Shown here: positions 34,313-45,196 of the stretch, one piece after another | Layout of the letters: every line of letters starts with the position of its first letter | How positions within the stretch are numbered: position 1 is the first letter of the stretch | Assembly (NCBI GenBank): GCA_029891345.1 | Contig: CM056993.1 | Coordinates: 228,995,265-229,059,264, forward strand | Direction of reading: 5' to 3' | DNA length: 64,000 nucleotides | From: Dryococelus australis | Taxonomy: Eukaryota > Arthropoda > Insecta > Phasmatodea > Phasmatidae | Translations under genes and position numbers: made by a program | The notes under the pieces: generated by a model | What the model was told of the DNA's origin: nothing | The model's database searches: none | Seen by the model: only the letters and a program-made list of their open reading frames with translations

Positions 34313-34550
34313 TAGGCTGTTCACGGTAAAGTGAGCACTTTTTAAGGCCCTCCCAACAAGCATTAACCACTAATAAATATATCTTATTGCAGCTTCGGGC
34401 ATAAAATGTTGATGGTGGTGAAATGAATACATTGTGTTTATTGGTCACATTGCAATGTTTATATCAAAAAACAGCAGGAAGATGGAAATTGGACCAAATT
34501 AAAAATTTAGAAGGGCCTTAAAAAGTGCTCACTTTACCGTGAACAGCCTA
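34313..34550 (+). mobile_element. MITE family A, copy 4, with perfect 39-bp terminal inverted repeats
   Basis: Both ends carry TAGGCTGTTCACGGTAAAGT followed by GAGCACTTTTTAAGGCCCT. The two are exact reverse complements over 39 bp. TA flanks each side, consistent with a TA target duplication. The interior of about 160 bp is AT-rich with no coding frame. Identical ends indicate a recent insertion relative to the other copies. TA duplication points to the Tc1/mariner or a similar TA-targeting superfamily, but no matching transposase is in the window. Confidence 0.95.
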
Positions 34551-34674
34551 TACTAGGTATTTCCTCGCATAATAAAATTTCTAGACAGCATGTTTTTTGC
34601 TTAATGTTGTGTAAAAATCACAATTTTTTGAATTTTTGGGGCACACAAATAAAAAAAAGTAAAACTAATTTGCT

Positions 34675-34785
34675 TTGATGCCCCTCCTAGTGGGAGCTAT
34701 TGACGGTCGGCATCGGAGCATTTCCCCCCCGACGGCTGGGAAGTACATATTTGTCGTCAACATGATGGGGATTTTACTGAAAGTG
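34675..34785 (+). pseudogene. Possible PIF/Harbinger transposase scrap
   Basis: A plus-strand frame reads LLVGAIDGRHRSISPP. It resembles the V-GAIDG-H-I block that carries the first catalytic Asp in PIF/Harbinger (HARBI1-like) transposases. After an apparent frameshift a YIFVVNMMGI segment could correspond to the YxNRKGxxSI region. Only about 35 codons survive and no second catalytic block was seen, so the call rests on one motif. Confidence 0.35.
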
Positions 34786-34794
34786 AAAAATCTT

Positions 34795-36140
34795 AGGCAA
34801 TTCTAAAATAGCCCATTGTGCACATGAGGATGCACTGGGAGGTGCTGGCGTGGTTAGGGTATTGGTGGGTGTTTAGGTAATTACTAGATATAATCAGCAG
34901 ATTACCTGATCTGAGACTGGGGGCCGGTTGATAGTCCCTGGTTTCTTTGGCGGCGTAGGAGGCAGTGGTGAGACAGTTCATGGGACATGCTACAGAAGGC
35001 CGTAATGCAGGCTGCAACTTCCGCTGGTTGAACTTCCCTCTGATGAGATACTTCCTCACGCTTCCATAAACACACCTGGATGGCACTCTGAACTTCTCCT
35101 TCAAGGCCTCCAATCAGGGCTACCCACGTGGGGTAAAATAGGGCAGAGTGGAAGAGAGTGGGTGTTCCGTAGAGTCGGGCATGGCCTGAAAGGAAACGGG
35201 AGTAGACCGGAGAATATTAAGTGGAAGACTTGACTATTGGCCTCCAGCAAGTGACTTGGATGGGCAGGAAGTCGCCAGCAGATCCAAGCACTTACAGATG
35301 GTAGAAACAGTCGCATGGGCCACTGTTCCGACAAGGCTCCCAATAGGCATGTATGACATTCAGTGTCGGTGTGGGCCTACTCCTGCAAGACTGGATGAGG
35401 TAATTTGGATGAAATAGAAGACAGCAGGAATCAAGGTAGTGAAGAATAATGGCTGCGAGTGATAATATGACTAAGTTGGTTTGTATCTGTTTATTGGCGA
35501 GACAGTTAATACACATAGCACACCTGTACCCTGACTAAGGACTGAAGGGCCATCCTAGAATGCCAACCAGAGTGTGAGGCCTAGACATGGTAGACGCGGT
35601 GACGCGGGGCGGGCGAGGGTGACCCTAGTTGAGAGGTATTCGGACTAGTGACTGCTAGGTGTATAACTAGTGAGGTAGCAGAGAAGCATGGCAGGCTTTG
35701 GTGAGCTGCTGGGCAGCGACGAGAAATGTCTAGTGATGAGTAAAGGCTAAAGCCATCGGTGTGTGGTTGGGCAAAGTTTTTTCCAGCAACTGATCTACGA
35801 GGTTCAGCCTCGAACACTTGACTAAGTGACCCTTACATACGCAAAACACGGGGCCAGTGCAGGGGACGCGGGGGTAGCATATGAGGAGCAGACAGACAAC
35901 CGACGAAGATCAGGTGATGGTAGAGGGCGGCTGAAGCTGGCAGTGCACTTCCTCTTCGCAGCCAAGGCTGGAGGGGTAAGCGAGTTCTAAGCGTGAAATG
36001 GGTTGCGGGCTGACAGGAGGCATCAGCTGGTCTGCTGCAAGCCTGGCGCTCTGTGGTGTGCACGGCTTACATCTCTTCTTGGATGGGGTTGCGGCTGTAG
36101 CAAGGCTAGAGCGTAGTGACACAAGTAGCACGTCAACGTA
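34795..36140 (-). mobile_element. LTR-element-like segment, copy 2 (degenerate)
   Basis: This GC-richer block is bounded by AT-rich DNA. A TGTTTATTGGCGAGACAGTTAATACAC stretch at about 35488, followed by ACCTGTACC, parallels the TTTATTC/AATAAACAC region of the 46.5-kb copy. A TAGCAGAGAAGC..GGCAGGC..TGGTGAGCTGC stretch (about 35675) parallels the region near 46818. Open frames of 73-106 codons on the minus strand are not recognised. Assignment to the same family as copies 1, 3 and 4 is tentative. Confidence 0.4.
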
Positions 36141-36760
36141 ACAAGATAATTAACCTTTAAAATAAAATAGCATGAGTTACTTAAAGAAATCCTTCAAATC
36201 ATGCTATAAAAAAAGTTTTCACAATACTTAAAAACTGCTCTAAATATGGAAACTTTTGGATATTTTTAATTTATAGCAGTTTACGATTTTTTGTAAAATA
36301 AATTTTGTTACTCAATGAACTAAGTGTGAGCTTTTAGTTATCTATGTAAAATTTTCGGTAAATGTTTTTGTTAATTTAATTTGTACATTCCAAAAAAAAA
36401 AATGTGATTGCGATGTCATGATGCAAAAACTATGAGATTAAAAAAATTATTATACAAGGTAATAACACTTTCTTATTAATGTCCAAAATTGAACAATATA
36501 TCATACAAATACAAAATAATGAGTGTATGGTGATCAGCAGTCTTAGAGGCATGGAAAAATGTTTCTGTAGCACCATTTAAAATGGAGATCTTATGAAAAC
36601 TCTTCTGAGAATCATATTATCTTTTGAGAATCAAAATAAAAAAATATCACAATGTACAATAACAGCCAAAATGTCTATCACTACGAAGTTACATAGTTGG
36701 GAACACATTAAAGTCTTCAATAAAATAAGTGTTAAAAACTAGCTAATAAATTACACAAAG
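36141..36760. other. AT-rich DNA downstream of ATR
   Basis: No gene or repeat was recognised between the LTR-like segment and the ATR 3' end. Confidence 0.4.
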
Positions 36761-36766
36761 TTTATT
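36761..36766 (-). terminator. Candidate ATR poly(A) signal AATAAA
   Basis: On the minus strand AATAAA lies about 143 bases after the ATR stop codon. It is the nearest canonical hexamer I noted, and in such AT-rich DNA others occur by chance. It would define a 3' UTR of about 160 bases. Confidence 0.4.
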
Positions 36767-36908
36767 ACCATAATTTAATAACAAAATAGAAAAATACGTA
36801 CAGATTTTTACATTATTTACAGAAGTATCAGGAAAAAATTTGATGGACATATTTATAATGCATGTGGTGGTGATAATTTACTTCATTGTAAAGCAATGTT
36901 TGTGGCAC

Positions 36909-37085
36909 TCACAAAAATGCCCCCCAACCAATGTACATCTGACACAAATTGTCTATGCTCGTAGCTTCTTGTATCATGTTGTTTACTTGGCCTTCAACAG
37001 ATAACAGTGACAAAGTGAAGCTTTTGTTTTTGCTCTTTACTTTGCCTTGGATTCGGAGCTCGATGTCCTGAATGTGTTTCACAGC
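36909..37085 (-). CDS. ATR: ATR last coding exon (regulatory segment and FATC domain)
   Basis: The exon starts after TTTATTATTGTTTCAG and runs 58 codons to TGA at 36909-36911, in phase 0 with the 50.7-kb exon. It begins AVKHIQDIELRIQGKV, the conserved segment that precedes the FATC domain (human ATR has ..HVLDIEQRLQG.. at this place). It ends with SVEGQVNNMIQEAT and LCQMYIGWGAFL. The SVEGQV..LI.EAT....L..MY.GW pattern is the FATC signature of PIKK kinases, and the ATR-type ending separates it from ATM, DNA-PKcs, SMG1 and mTOR. FATC is required for kinase activity and partner contacts in this family. No frame damage is seen, so it looks functional. Confidence 0.95.
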   Translation of the reverse strand, partial: AVKHIQDIELRIQGKVKSKNKSFTLSLLSVEGQVNNMIQEATSIDNLCQMYIGWGAFL

Positions 37086-37599
37086 CTGAAACAATAATAA
37101 ACAAGTCAAAGAATCACAAAAATACGTACTATCCAAACTATTGTACTAACTCGTTTGATTGGTGCTCCTTCACAAGTTTCCTGAATGCAGATTCCTAAAG
37201 CACACAGACAGATGACTAACATGTCAAAAGTTAAAACTTTCAAGCACATTTAAATAATTATAAATGGCGGAGCCACACTGTCAGCTAATGCTGATAATGA
37301 AATAAATTAGTGCTAGTAAAAGATTTTGTGGTTTAATTTCTACCTCAATTTTGTTTTAAATATGGAAGATTTCTATGTTATTGTTTTATTTTGTCGCCTT
37401 TCTATATAACAACTTTTTATGAGCCAACGTAAAACATTTGGGCGAAAAAGATGAAAATTTGAGGAAAATCTACAGAAAAACTTTGTCGCACTTTGTGAAA
37501 ATGCTCACTCACCAGATTCTGTAAAAGTGTAGCCTGCATTCAGAAAGTTTCGCATCATGCCAAAAAATTTATTCTGCTAAAAATTACACAACTTTTCTA
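37086..37599. other. ATR intron, unannotated AT-rich part
   Basis: Start of the 13.65-kb intron as read on the plus strand. No repeat family is recognised. Confidence 0.5.
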
Positions 37600-38440
37600 A
37601 CATGTTAGGCCTATATCCAAGATGCCTAACCTCAAAACTGCACCTTTCATCCATGCCACCCCAAGCCATAGTGCAGGCTACAGATCTAGCACATCAACAC
37701 TCATTTGCCTCGACTGAATAATAGATTTCACTGGCCAAAACAGGACTTACCTACAATCAAAACTAAAGTTGCTCATTCTAACAAACTTTTCTCTTCTAGC
37801 CCAACACCAATCCTATCTTAAAATCTACAGCAAGAAAGACAGCACAATTGCACCACCTGAAGCTCATAAAACTCAACAAACTATGCAATGAAGAATTGAT
37901 TGGTCTTCTACCTACCAAACTTACCCTGACCTCTGATTGGCCAGAAACCCTGTTTAGCCTCAATATTAACTCTCCCCACACCAACACACACCACAAAGAC
38001 ACTTCCCACAACACATTCCTGTAAACTCGCACCAAAACAATTGAGCACTGAACCCAAGTCATAGATGATCTGTCTGAAGATAACCTCACTTCTACTGAAT
38101 GCAAAATTCTTGAAAAAGGCTTCTGATTTGTCCCCTCCATGAAATTTAACCATTTAGCCACAGTAAACAATGTTCTGGGCTTTATATGCAACCTCCGCCT
38201 AAAAACACTTCTTTGATAATTTGTTCATCACCAAGTACAAAGACAATAACCATAGACCGAGCTCTAACTAACTTTGCACCGCCATCCACCTGGGACACCC
38301 CCCCCCCCCCCCAGGAACCATCTCAGACCCAGCTTATGCGAGTTGCCTCTCCAACAACAGTAATAGCACGCCTGCAGAACGGAAAGTCATCAGAGACCTC
38401 CAAGTAGGACTTACCGTCTTGTCTACAGTAAGGGCATTAG
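37600..38440 (+). pseudogene. Penelope-like element, N-terminal coding relic
   Basis: Plus-strand fragments follow the N-terminal region of Penelope-like reverse transcriptases. They are DDLSEDNLTSTECKILEKGF (about 38064-38123), FVPSMKFNHLATVNNVLGFI (about 38127-38190), a frame-shifted FITKYKDNNHRPSS, TWDTPPPP..GTISDPAYASCLSNNSNSTP (about 38290-38375) and ERKVIRDLQ. The L.S.R.LT..E...L.KGL.F.P motif and the PST W.PP segment are known for this group. Several stops and frameshifts are present. A C tract of 15 lies inside it. The reverse transcriptase part recognised elsewhere is at 39838-39948. Confidence 0.6.
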
Positions 38441-38459
38441 AGATGGAGCAAGTTGCTCT

Positions 38460-38635
38460 GAGAAGCAGGAACAGGATAGGAATCAACTATGGCATGTAGT
38501 AAGGAACAATCCCAGCATTCCCCTCGAGTGACTTCAGGAAACCATAAAAAAACCAAAATCAGGATGGCCGGGCTGGCATTTGAACCCAGGTCCTCCCGAA
38601 CACGAGTCTGAAAGTTGATGCGTGACAGCCAGGAT
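38460..38635 (-). mobile_element. tRNA-derived SINE of a second family (S2)
   Basis: On the minus strand, GTGTTCGGGAGGACCTGGGTTCAAATGCCAGC contains a B-box-like GGGTTCAAATGCC. It is followed by CCCGGCCATCCTGATTTTGG, TTTATGGTTTCCTGAAGTCAC and TCGAGGGGAATGCTGGGAT. A B box followed by a CATC.TGATTTTGG...GGTTTCC body is a recurrent arthropod SINE layout. It differs from the S1 family. The A box is not clear. Confidence 0.6.
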
Positions 38636-38639
38636 GCCA

Positions 38640-39836
38640 GCTGGTCTACAGGAGAGTTTTGAGCAGATGCAGGCAGAGAATCCTGGGTGGCCTTACAGGC
38701 TGATTACGCTGGATTCGCCCTGACTCTTAGGGATCTGGTGTATAGAGTTGGCTTGGCCGAGTGGCAAGCTACGTAGGCGTTTAAGGCGGCGTGGTTGGCA
38801 GTGGATGCTAGCTTACCACCTGTAGACCAACGCTGTATCTGACTATTGGTTGGCCACTCTCCAGGCCCCGTACAGGGATGGCTGGCATGCTGCTGGAGCT
38901 GGCTGGTCCTGGGCTCCAGGTGTCGCACCAGGCAATGTCACTCGGTGGATAGTGCTGGCGAGGCCCAAGCAGTCCGAGCTGGAGGTACACAACGACTGGA
39001 TACTTTGTCTTGTTGGTCTTCTAGGGCGGCTTGGCTTGAATACATGGCAAGGGGGGACTGAGGAGTGAGACCCCTGAAGTCGGTAGGTGGCTTGTGCCTG
39101 AGCCCGTGCAGAGGAAAGACTGAAGGCAGACTGGGATGTTACTTGGCAATTGGTTAGCTGTAGGAGCCGTAGTTGCTATCTTATCGGTCCACTTAGTCCT
39201 TCCTCGGGTGAATGGCATGGCTTAGGTACTCACGGTCGTCGCAGCATGCAAAGGGCAGGTGACAGAAATTCCCACAGTATGTGTGGCCGGCGAATTGTGT
39301 GGTGTTTCGCAACGTATGTACTAACCAGTTAAGCAAGCCCGCAAACCTCCTCTATTGTCGGAAATAGTTTGGCAAGATGCTGTTACGTGATGCACCCTTG
39401 GTGGATGGTGTTTACAGAGGGGTTAAGCGTTACACATCACCCTTGGAATCAGAACAAAGTGCGTACACATGAACGTATTTATTCTCGGAAATATAAACAT
39501 GGAGACCCGTACTAACTCTTAGACATTCGCGGTAATTAAACAACCAGCAGAAGTTACGTTAATTATAGGTGAAGAGGAACTGTTAAAGCAAAGCGCAAGT
39601 CTAGAGCAACTATTAAAGCAGTCGTGAAAAGACTCAAACCTTACTGTCCTCTAGTGTAGTACTGAAGGGACAGGGGTAAGAACTCCCAAGTGGTGTGGGT
39701 GACTCAGGGGTTGAAGCAAGTTTCACCGAGAGAAGATCTTCTTGATGCAGAGAGCCCTAGCACAGCAGTGGTAGGGCAAGCTTCTGGGTTGCCAAAGCAG
39801 AGGAAGCCAATACGATAACTTGACATCAACTGGGAT
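38640..39836 (-). mobile_element. LTR-element-like segment, copy 3
   Basis: A CGTATTTATTCTCGGAAATATAAAC stretch followed by CCCGTACTAAC (39474-39515) and a GATGCAGAGAGCCCTAGCACAGC stretch (about 39736-39760) match the same two landmarks at 46510 and 46815. The spacing is about 270 bp against about 300 bp. The left part (38720-38990) shares a GTATAGAGTTGGCTTGGCCGAGTGG-like start with 45530 and 30990. It lies between two Penelope-like fragments. The boundaries are approximate. Confidence 0.5.
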
Positions 39837-39837
39837 T

Positions 39838-39948
39838 CAATTTCAGATTCAGAGACAAGCACTACCTTCAAATTAAAGGCACGGTCATGGGCACCCGCAT
39901 GGCCTCCTCTTACACCAATGTGTTCATGGGTAACCTGTGGGTCGATTA
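39838..39948 (+). pseudogene. Penelope-like reverse transcriptase fragment
   Basis: The plus strand reads [20 protein letters not shown] followed by [13 protein letters not shown]. This is the Penelope-like F.F....Y.Q..GTAMGT..AP.YANLFMG.LE block, next to the catalytic region of the reverse transcriptase. It is unbroken for about 37 codons and then lost. It has the same orientation as the N-terminal relic at 37.6-38.4 kb. About 250 residues normally lying between the two are absent, so they may be one element with a deletion or two separate copies. Confidence 0.75.
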
Positions 39949-42224
39949 CAAGGTAAGACATCCGACAACCAAACGTGACCAAAATGTGACGTGACACAGG
40001 TAGGATGACATCATATTTATGATGCCCAAATGTGGCTGCCTTCAGTGCGTCGTCACATCATAAGACATACAAGATATACAGCAAGGTTTCTACTGGGATG
40101 TTTTCTTTATAATTTGTAACACTTCACAAGCAAATATCCTAATACTTCCTTTTATGAATTAATATAAAACCATTCCTTCGGATATGTAGGCAACATTCTG
40201 CACGCAGTACCACTGTAAGTTTATATTTTCATATGCAAACTAAGCTAGACAACTAATAAACACAGTCAATCTATTAAACTGTTTAAATATGAAAATTGGT
40301 TAGTTCTGAAAGCTTTTTATTTAAGATGTGTCTGACTACAGTTAAGAAAAATAGTTTACAGTATGTGCACTAGCAGCAACCTACACACTCAGTTTACAAA
40401 TGTCCCAACAGGTAGTGGTACACTTGACGTCATGGTAAAGCATTTAAAATCATTGAAAATAATCATTTAATGCTTTCACTGGTTTGCCAAAACTTCAACT
40501 TTTGAGCGACAATAAACTGTAAATTAAGTCAAAGCTGGTAATTACAATAAATGTAATGATTATTGATAGAACGTTAATTTTACCTTTTGATATCACAATA
40601 TTTAATGTTTGTTATATTGGTTATGTTGATGGTGCTTTGAAGTCAAAATTAATAATATTTTGAATGGATTAAAGTAGTTAAAACTACATTTTGCAGTAAA
40701 AGACTGCCAAATTTTTTAATTTACAAAAATTTATTTTTCTCATTTACTGGGCAATAAGCAAATATCTGAAGCAACAGTAGCACCGACATACACAAATTTT
40801 ATGAGGAAACATACATCATAGTAACGACTTAGGCATGACTTAAGTCACTCAGAAAAGAATTCAATTTTTTAGCAAGGTGCCATAACGAGGCCATCACATC
40901 AAAGACAAGCATAGTACCGTGGTGAAAGTCAGTTTCCTGCCCTTCCACAGTACAGTCTGGTACTAGCTCAGTTAGTTTAGTTACAAAAATCCTGGCACCA
41001 TAGTTTTAAACGAAATAAGAAGAATGTACTTCCATTTTGGAATATTGCAAAGTTTTATTTTAGAAGTTCAAACACGCGGATACCAAATAAGCCATAGCTA
41101 GAGTAGTTGTAAATTTACAGGAAAAAACCAGTTGCAGCACAAGCAGAATCTCACAACCAGATCTTTGACTCCAGTTACACAACCAGAAAGGTGAGAGCTG
41201 TACCACCTTCTAACAATAGTGCAGAACTGCAACGCTGAGAATTAGCCCAGCAATACAACACTATATTCAGACAGATACCTAGCTTAAACATAAGATAACC
41301 TCTAAATTTCAAATTCCCCGCCCCACATTCAACGGACTGGAGTGTACCATCACTCGTCGCCTGAAGAAGATGGCCCAGCCAGCGGAATGTCGCGTAAAAT
41401 GTGTTCACCAGATTTTAAGTGTGTGTTGTGTGTACATGCGTGAGCACATGTGGCTTTTTGAAATGTATGTAATTAGCAGCCAAGTTGCCTATTCCAGCCA
41501 TAACCTACACACATTAATGAAATGGTTTCCTCATATAGTACAGGCATGTATAAAGAAAAATATTTTTTAATTCTTAATTAAGCTACACTATGTAGCTTAT
41601 AGTTAATAATTACCGTAAGTATGCAAAGAAGGTTCAGGTGTCTGAAGTTTGTTTACAAGCTGAGCAGTTCTGTTGTTTTCAACTACGTAATATGGTGAAA
41701 TAAGCGCTGTGTTGGTTTTATGTTTACTTGAGCAATTAAGTATGCACTTAGCAAATGCCAATTTTTTATCCCCCCAATGACTCTTCCATGGAAGAAATGT
41801 GAAATTTGCTCCAAAATTTTAATTAATTATTTTCACAATAGAAAAGACTGAAGGTGCTTCAATTGAATTACTTAAACATGTATACAAAAAAGATAAACAT
41901 TTCTATTTACTTTGGGTGTAAACAGGCACCCTTGCAGATCCATTTACAGGGACACCTGTTTTTGGTGAAAATATTACCATGATATTACTAAATTTGATCT
42001 GGTGATTTCTGTACGTGTATCACTACTTTTTTTAGCATTTCGTACCAAATTTTGATAATTTTAGAAATGCAATTTCAATGTTTCAAATGATAAAAAATGT
42101 AGAATTAATTTTCCTTCACCAAAATACTAAATCTGAGTGCTTGATTTTAAGTAAATATGTTATCTTGACTTTTAGCGAAGTGCTGCATGCATCATTGGCA
42201 GGTGACGGGAGATGATAGCTTCCC
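39949..42224. other. ATR intron, unannotated AT-rich part
   Basis: No repeat family or coding sequence could be supported in this stretch. Confidence 0.45.
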
Positions 42225-42352
42225 TCTCTCTTGGCGTGGTCGGGCAGACTAACGTGCACTCTCATTCTCTCTCACTCACTCACTCTCTCACTCACTCTCA
42301 CTCACTCACTCACTCTCACTCTCTCTCACTCTCTCTCACTCTCTCTCTCTGA
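42225..42352. repeat. CT/CACT-rich simple-sequence region
   Basis: Imperfect CTCT and CACTCACT repeats over about 110 bp. Low-complexity, no coding content. Confidence 0.85.
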
Positions 42353-43019
42353 CTCATGAGAGGTTAGTTATGTATGGCATGCCAAGATAGGCTACTTTTC
42401 CGTGCATGAAGCCTTGTTCACAATAGCTCATCTGGGGACGGATGTCTTATCGTGCATGTCTACAATCACAACATTCAAAGTTAAAGCTTTCGGATACTGC
42501 CACCAGAGTGCAACAAATTTTCCAACGTCCGAAGCTAAGTTTTTAGGTACTGGCCTGTAAATGACTTAGAAGCATGAATTTTGTAGCGCACCTCAAATTT
42601 CTGGATGTTTAGGATCCCTTTTACGATAGTATTTCGGCATATTGTTACAATTTCTTCGAAATTAAGTGGGTTAAACCAAGTTTGTTAAGGAATGGAGATC
42701 TTAATTAAATAAAATAATTAATTGTAATTTTCAAATTTTAATTACACTAACTACAAACAAAATTCTGTTGACTCCAACATCTCACAATAAATTGATATCA
42801 CTTACTGTTTACAATTTACTGAATTGAATTAATACAATTTATAATTACCAAAAAGAAATTAGTGAAATTAAATAATTAAAAATCAGTCCCAATGAACAGT
42901 GCATCAATCTATTCAATTATTTTATAAATTATGAGTCCATATTTGACAGTTTCAATATTTACAATAAAGTCCCTATTACATGTCCATTCTGTCCCACCAG
43001 TCTGCAATGTTCTAGAGTC
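42353..43019. other. ATR intron, unannotated AT-rich part
   Basis: Nothing supported. Confidence 0.4.
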
Positions 43020-43500
43020 CTCCAAGCAACCTCACGTACAGTAGGCTTCACTCATCGGTTTCACACCCTCTCATCCATTCACACCATGAACACCTCGTCC
43101 ACGTTGCACTGCAATTATCTTCGTGCCCGCACTCAGTTAGATGGCCATCGCCAAAGACTGCTGGCCACTGGACAGATGCAGCATATATCGCGTCATAGGC
43201 ATCATCTAGAATTTTCTGTAATGTGCATGCTGCGCTGAGCGCAGCTTCTTCAGCAGGACGAGGAGGAGAACCTGTGACGTCAGCCAGTCTCACCAGAATA
43301 TTCTTGCGACTCCTGTCTTCTTCTTCAGCAGGCTGGGGGAGGGGCAGTGACGCAAGCAAGTCTTGCCGCTGTCAGTTATTCATGGGTTTCCCAGAAGGGA
43401 GTCAACAACAGAGCAGCGAGCTCGTCGTTCCAAGAAGAGGGGAGGATCAAGGTGGTCACCCCCCCTTCCCAGCACCAGATAACCAACCCGGTATTAGTTA
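43020..43500 (-). other. GC-rich unrecognised stretch with a Cys/Trp-rich frame
   Basis: A 103-codon minus-strand frame (43048-43359) begins with a proline- and glutamate-rich part. It ends in a Cys/Trp-rich stretch (CGHEDNCSATWTRCSWCEW) that could be a damaged metal-binding segment. The composition differs from the AT-rich intron around it, so it is probably part of a mobile element. I do not recognise the protein. It lies about 0.7 kb past the end of the neighbouring gag relic on the same strand, so it might belong to that element. Confidence 0.3.
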
Positions 43501-44159
43501 TAGAGCGTAACAGTATTTTAAAAACGGACTAGTTAAACATTTTGGTATGAAATAATTTTAATAATTGCTTAAATGTGTTACCCTAAACAATGCACGCATA
43601 TTTCATGTTAACTTGTAAGTTCCAGTAAATGTGTGACAGCAGAACACTTGCAAGTATGATATACGGCTTAAAATGAGGTTGCGCCATCCCCCACACTGAT
43701 CCAATGCCCAGATAAGATGGAAAGGTTGCTACAGTAACATTTCTTGGCCTGTTTAGAACCAAAGGGCAGAATGGGTACAATAGGGTCACATACAAAAAGA
43801 CCACCACGAATTCTTCCATCAAAGACATTGCACCACTCCAACGAAACTGAATACCGAAAAAACATACAATATTGGCTGTAATGAATCAGTAAACTAGATC
43901 TGGGTGCTGAAAGGAAGAAGAGTGCCTGCCCGTTCCCTTTGCCCCCTCCACCAACTTTCCCAACTCATGAGCACCCGCAGACATACCACACACTTACCTG
44001 ACGGCACACATTCTTCTTATTTATTTATTCATTCAGATGAGGGGACATAAATTGCACCGTGGTATAACCACAGATGTGGTATAACCACATCCATGGTATA
44101 ACGGGTCGCGATATTCCGGGCTTCCACTAATTAAAAGGAACCCTTTAATTATTTACAAT
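43501..44159. other. ATR intron, unannotated part
   Basis: No supported coding or repeat feature. A small duplication of GTGGTATAACCACA lies at about 44058-44103. Confidence 0.4.
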
Positions 44160-45196
44160 AATGATTAGAAAATTTTTGATGACTTTCTGTCATGTTGGCG
44201 GGGTAGGGTTTCCTCTTCACTCAGGATTCTTGTCCGGTCCTGCAGGTTTACTGACTCTAGGTCTATCCAATACAGCCTGCGCTTTGAAGTTACGCTCAGT
44301 CTCTTTTGCCCTGTCTACTAGCTTGTCTACTGTGAGCGGCTTGGGTATCACTAGCAGATTTCCGAGTTTGGGTAGCAGCATGTGTCTCACCTGGCGCACA
44401 CAGCTCTCTTCGCTTTTGTCAGGGAAAATCTGCCTAAATATATGCACCTTACATCAAACGAATATCACAGCTTCCTTGTCTGGGGTTTGGGTATGGCTAT
44501 AAAAATCTGTAGTGAGGTTGGCTAGCACCTCTTTTTGAGTGGACTGGGTGGAGAGGCGGCTACTCATTTGTCCCCATTCAGTGATAAATTTGCAGTATTT
44601 ATTCCACCATTTGAGGGTTTTACCCTTGAGTTTTGCTTGCGCCCTCCTTAGCTATTGTTTTGGCGAAATTCCACTATCTCTAAATTCTTTTTCACGTTCA
44701 GCTGTGAACATGAATGTGGACATCCCGCAAATTGGGGGATTTGGAGTTCTCCTATGCATCAGGTGGTGACTGTTTTAATGGCTGGGCCTGGGTTGTGCGG
44801 ACAGTATTCTGTGGCTCGCCGACGTACCTTGCAGTGGCATACAAAGCCAGGCCTGGTTACCCTTTCTTCAGGCCACCCAATGCAACTGTGGTGGCAGGGT
44901 TCTGAACATAGGATGCAGCTAACTATATTAATCCAGTGTCCCGGGCATGTCACTCAACTGCAAACAGTTGTCTAGCTAGTGCGGCACTCTTTGCATATAA
45001 ATTCCAGCCTGTCTGTGTATCTCTATTCATCAGCCCATCCCAGACAGATGTAATGAAATTTACGTTGGCAATGCGTGCACTATATGCTGTGTGTCCCTGT
45101 GCCGGGACAATTGGGTTTGTTGCAACGTTCAAAGATGGCGTCGGCCATATTTTAATTCAACCTGCTTGGGTTCGTTCACTTGTGTGTCTGACATGA
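44160..45196 (-). pseudogene. Decayed LTR-retrotransposon gag with two PHD-like zinc fingers and a capsid-like domain
   Basis: From ATG at 45146-45148 (minus) one frame runs to TGA at 44759-44761 with four in-frame stops (TAG, TAG, TAG, TGA). It holds two modules with C-x2-C-x4-H-x2-C spacing. Module 1 has an upstream C-x4-C pair, CTHCQRKFHYICLGW, a 17-residue gap and CKEC. Module 2 has CILCSEPCHHSCIGW, a 12-residue gap and CHC. Both carry C-[LI]-G-W after the core, so they are a duplication of a PHD-like finger. In another frame, about 44730-44190 reads AQAKLKGKTLKWWNKY, then DFYSHTQTPDKEAV, FPDKSEESCVRQVRHMLLPK and LTVDKLVDRAKETERNF. This follows a Ty3/Gypsy capsid pattern (L.G.A..W; C.......L.P; LV..A...E) with one TAG and one TGA. 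No protease or polymerase follows. An LTR-like region lies upstream. Confidence 0.6.

Noticed and set aside
37796..38191. 131-codon minus-strand frame
   Set aside because: The opposite strand shows the Penelope-like protein blocks. The minus frame has no recognisable content.
39704..39997. 97-codon minus-strand frame
   Set aside because: It is the complement of the Penelope-like reverse-transcriptase block, which reads as recognised protein on the plus strand.
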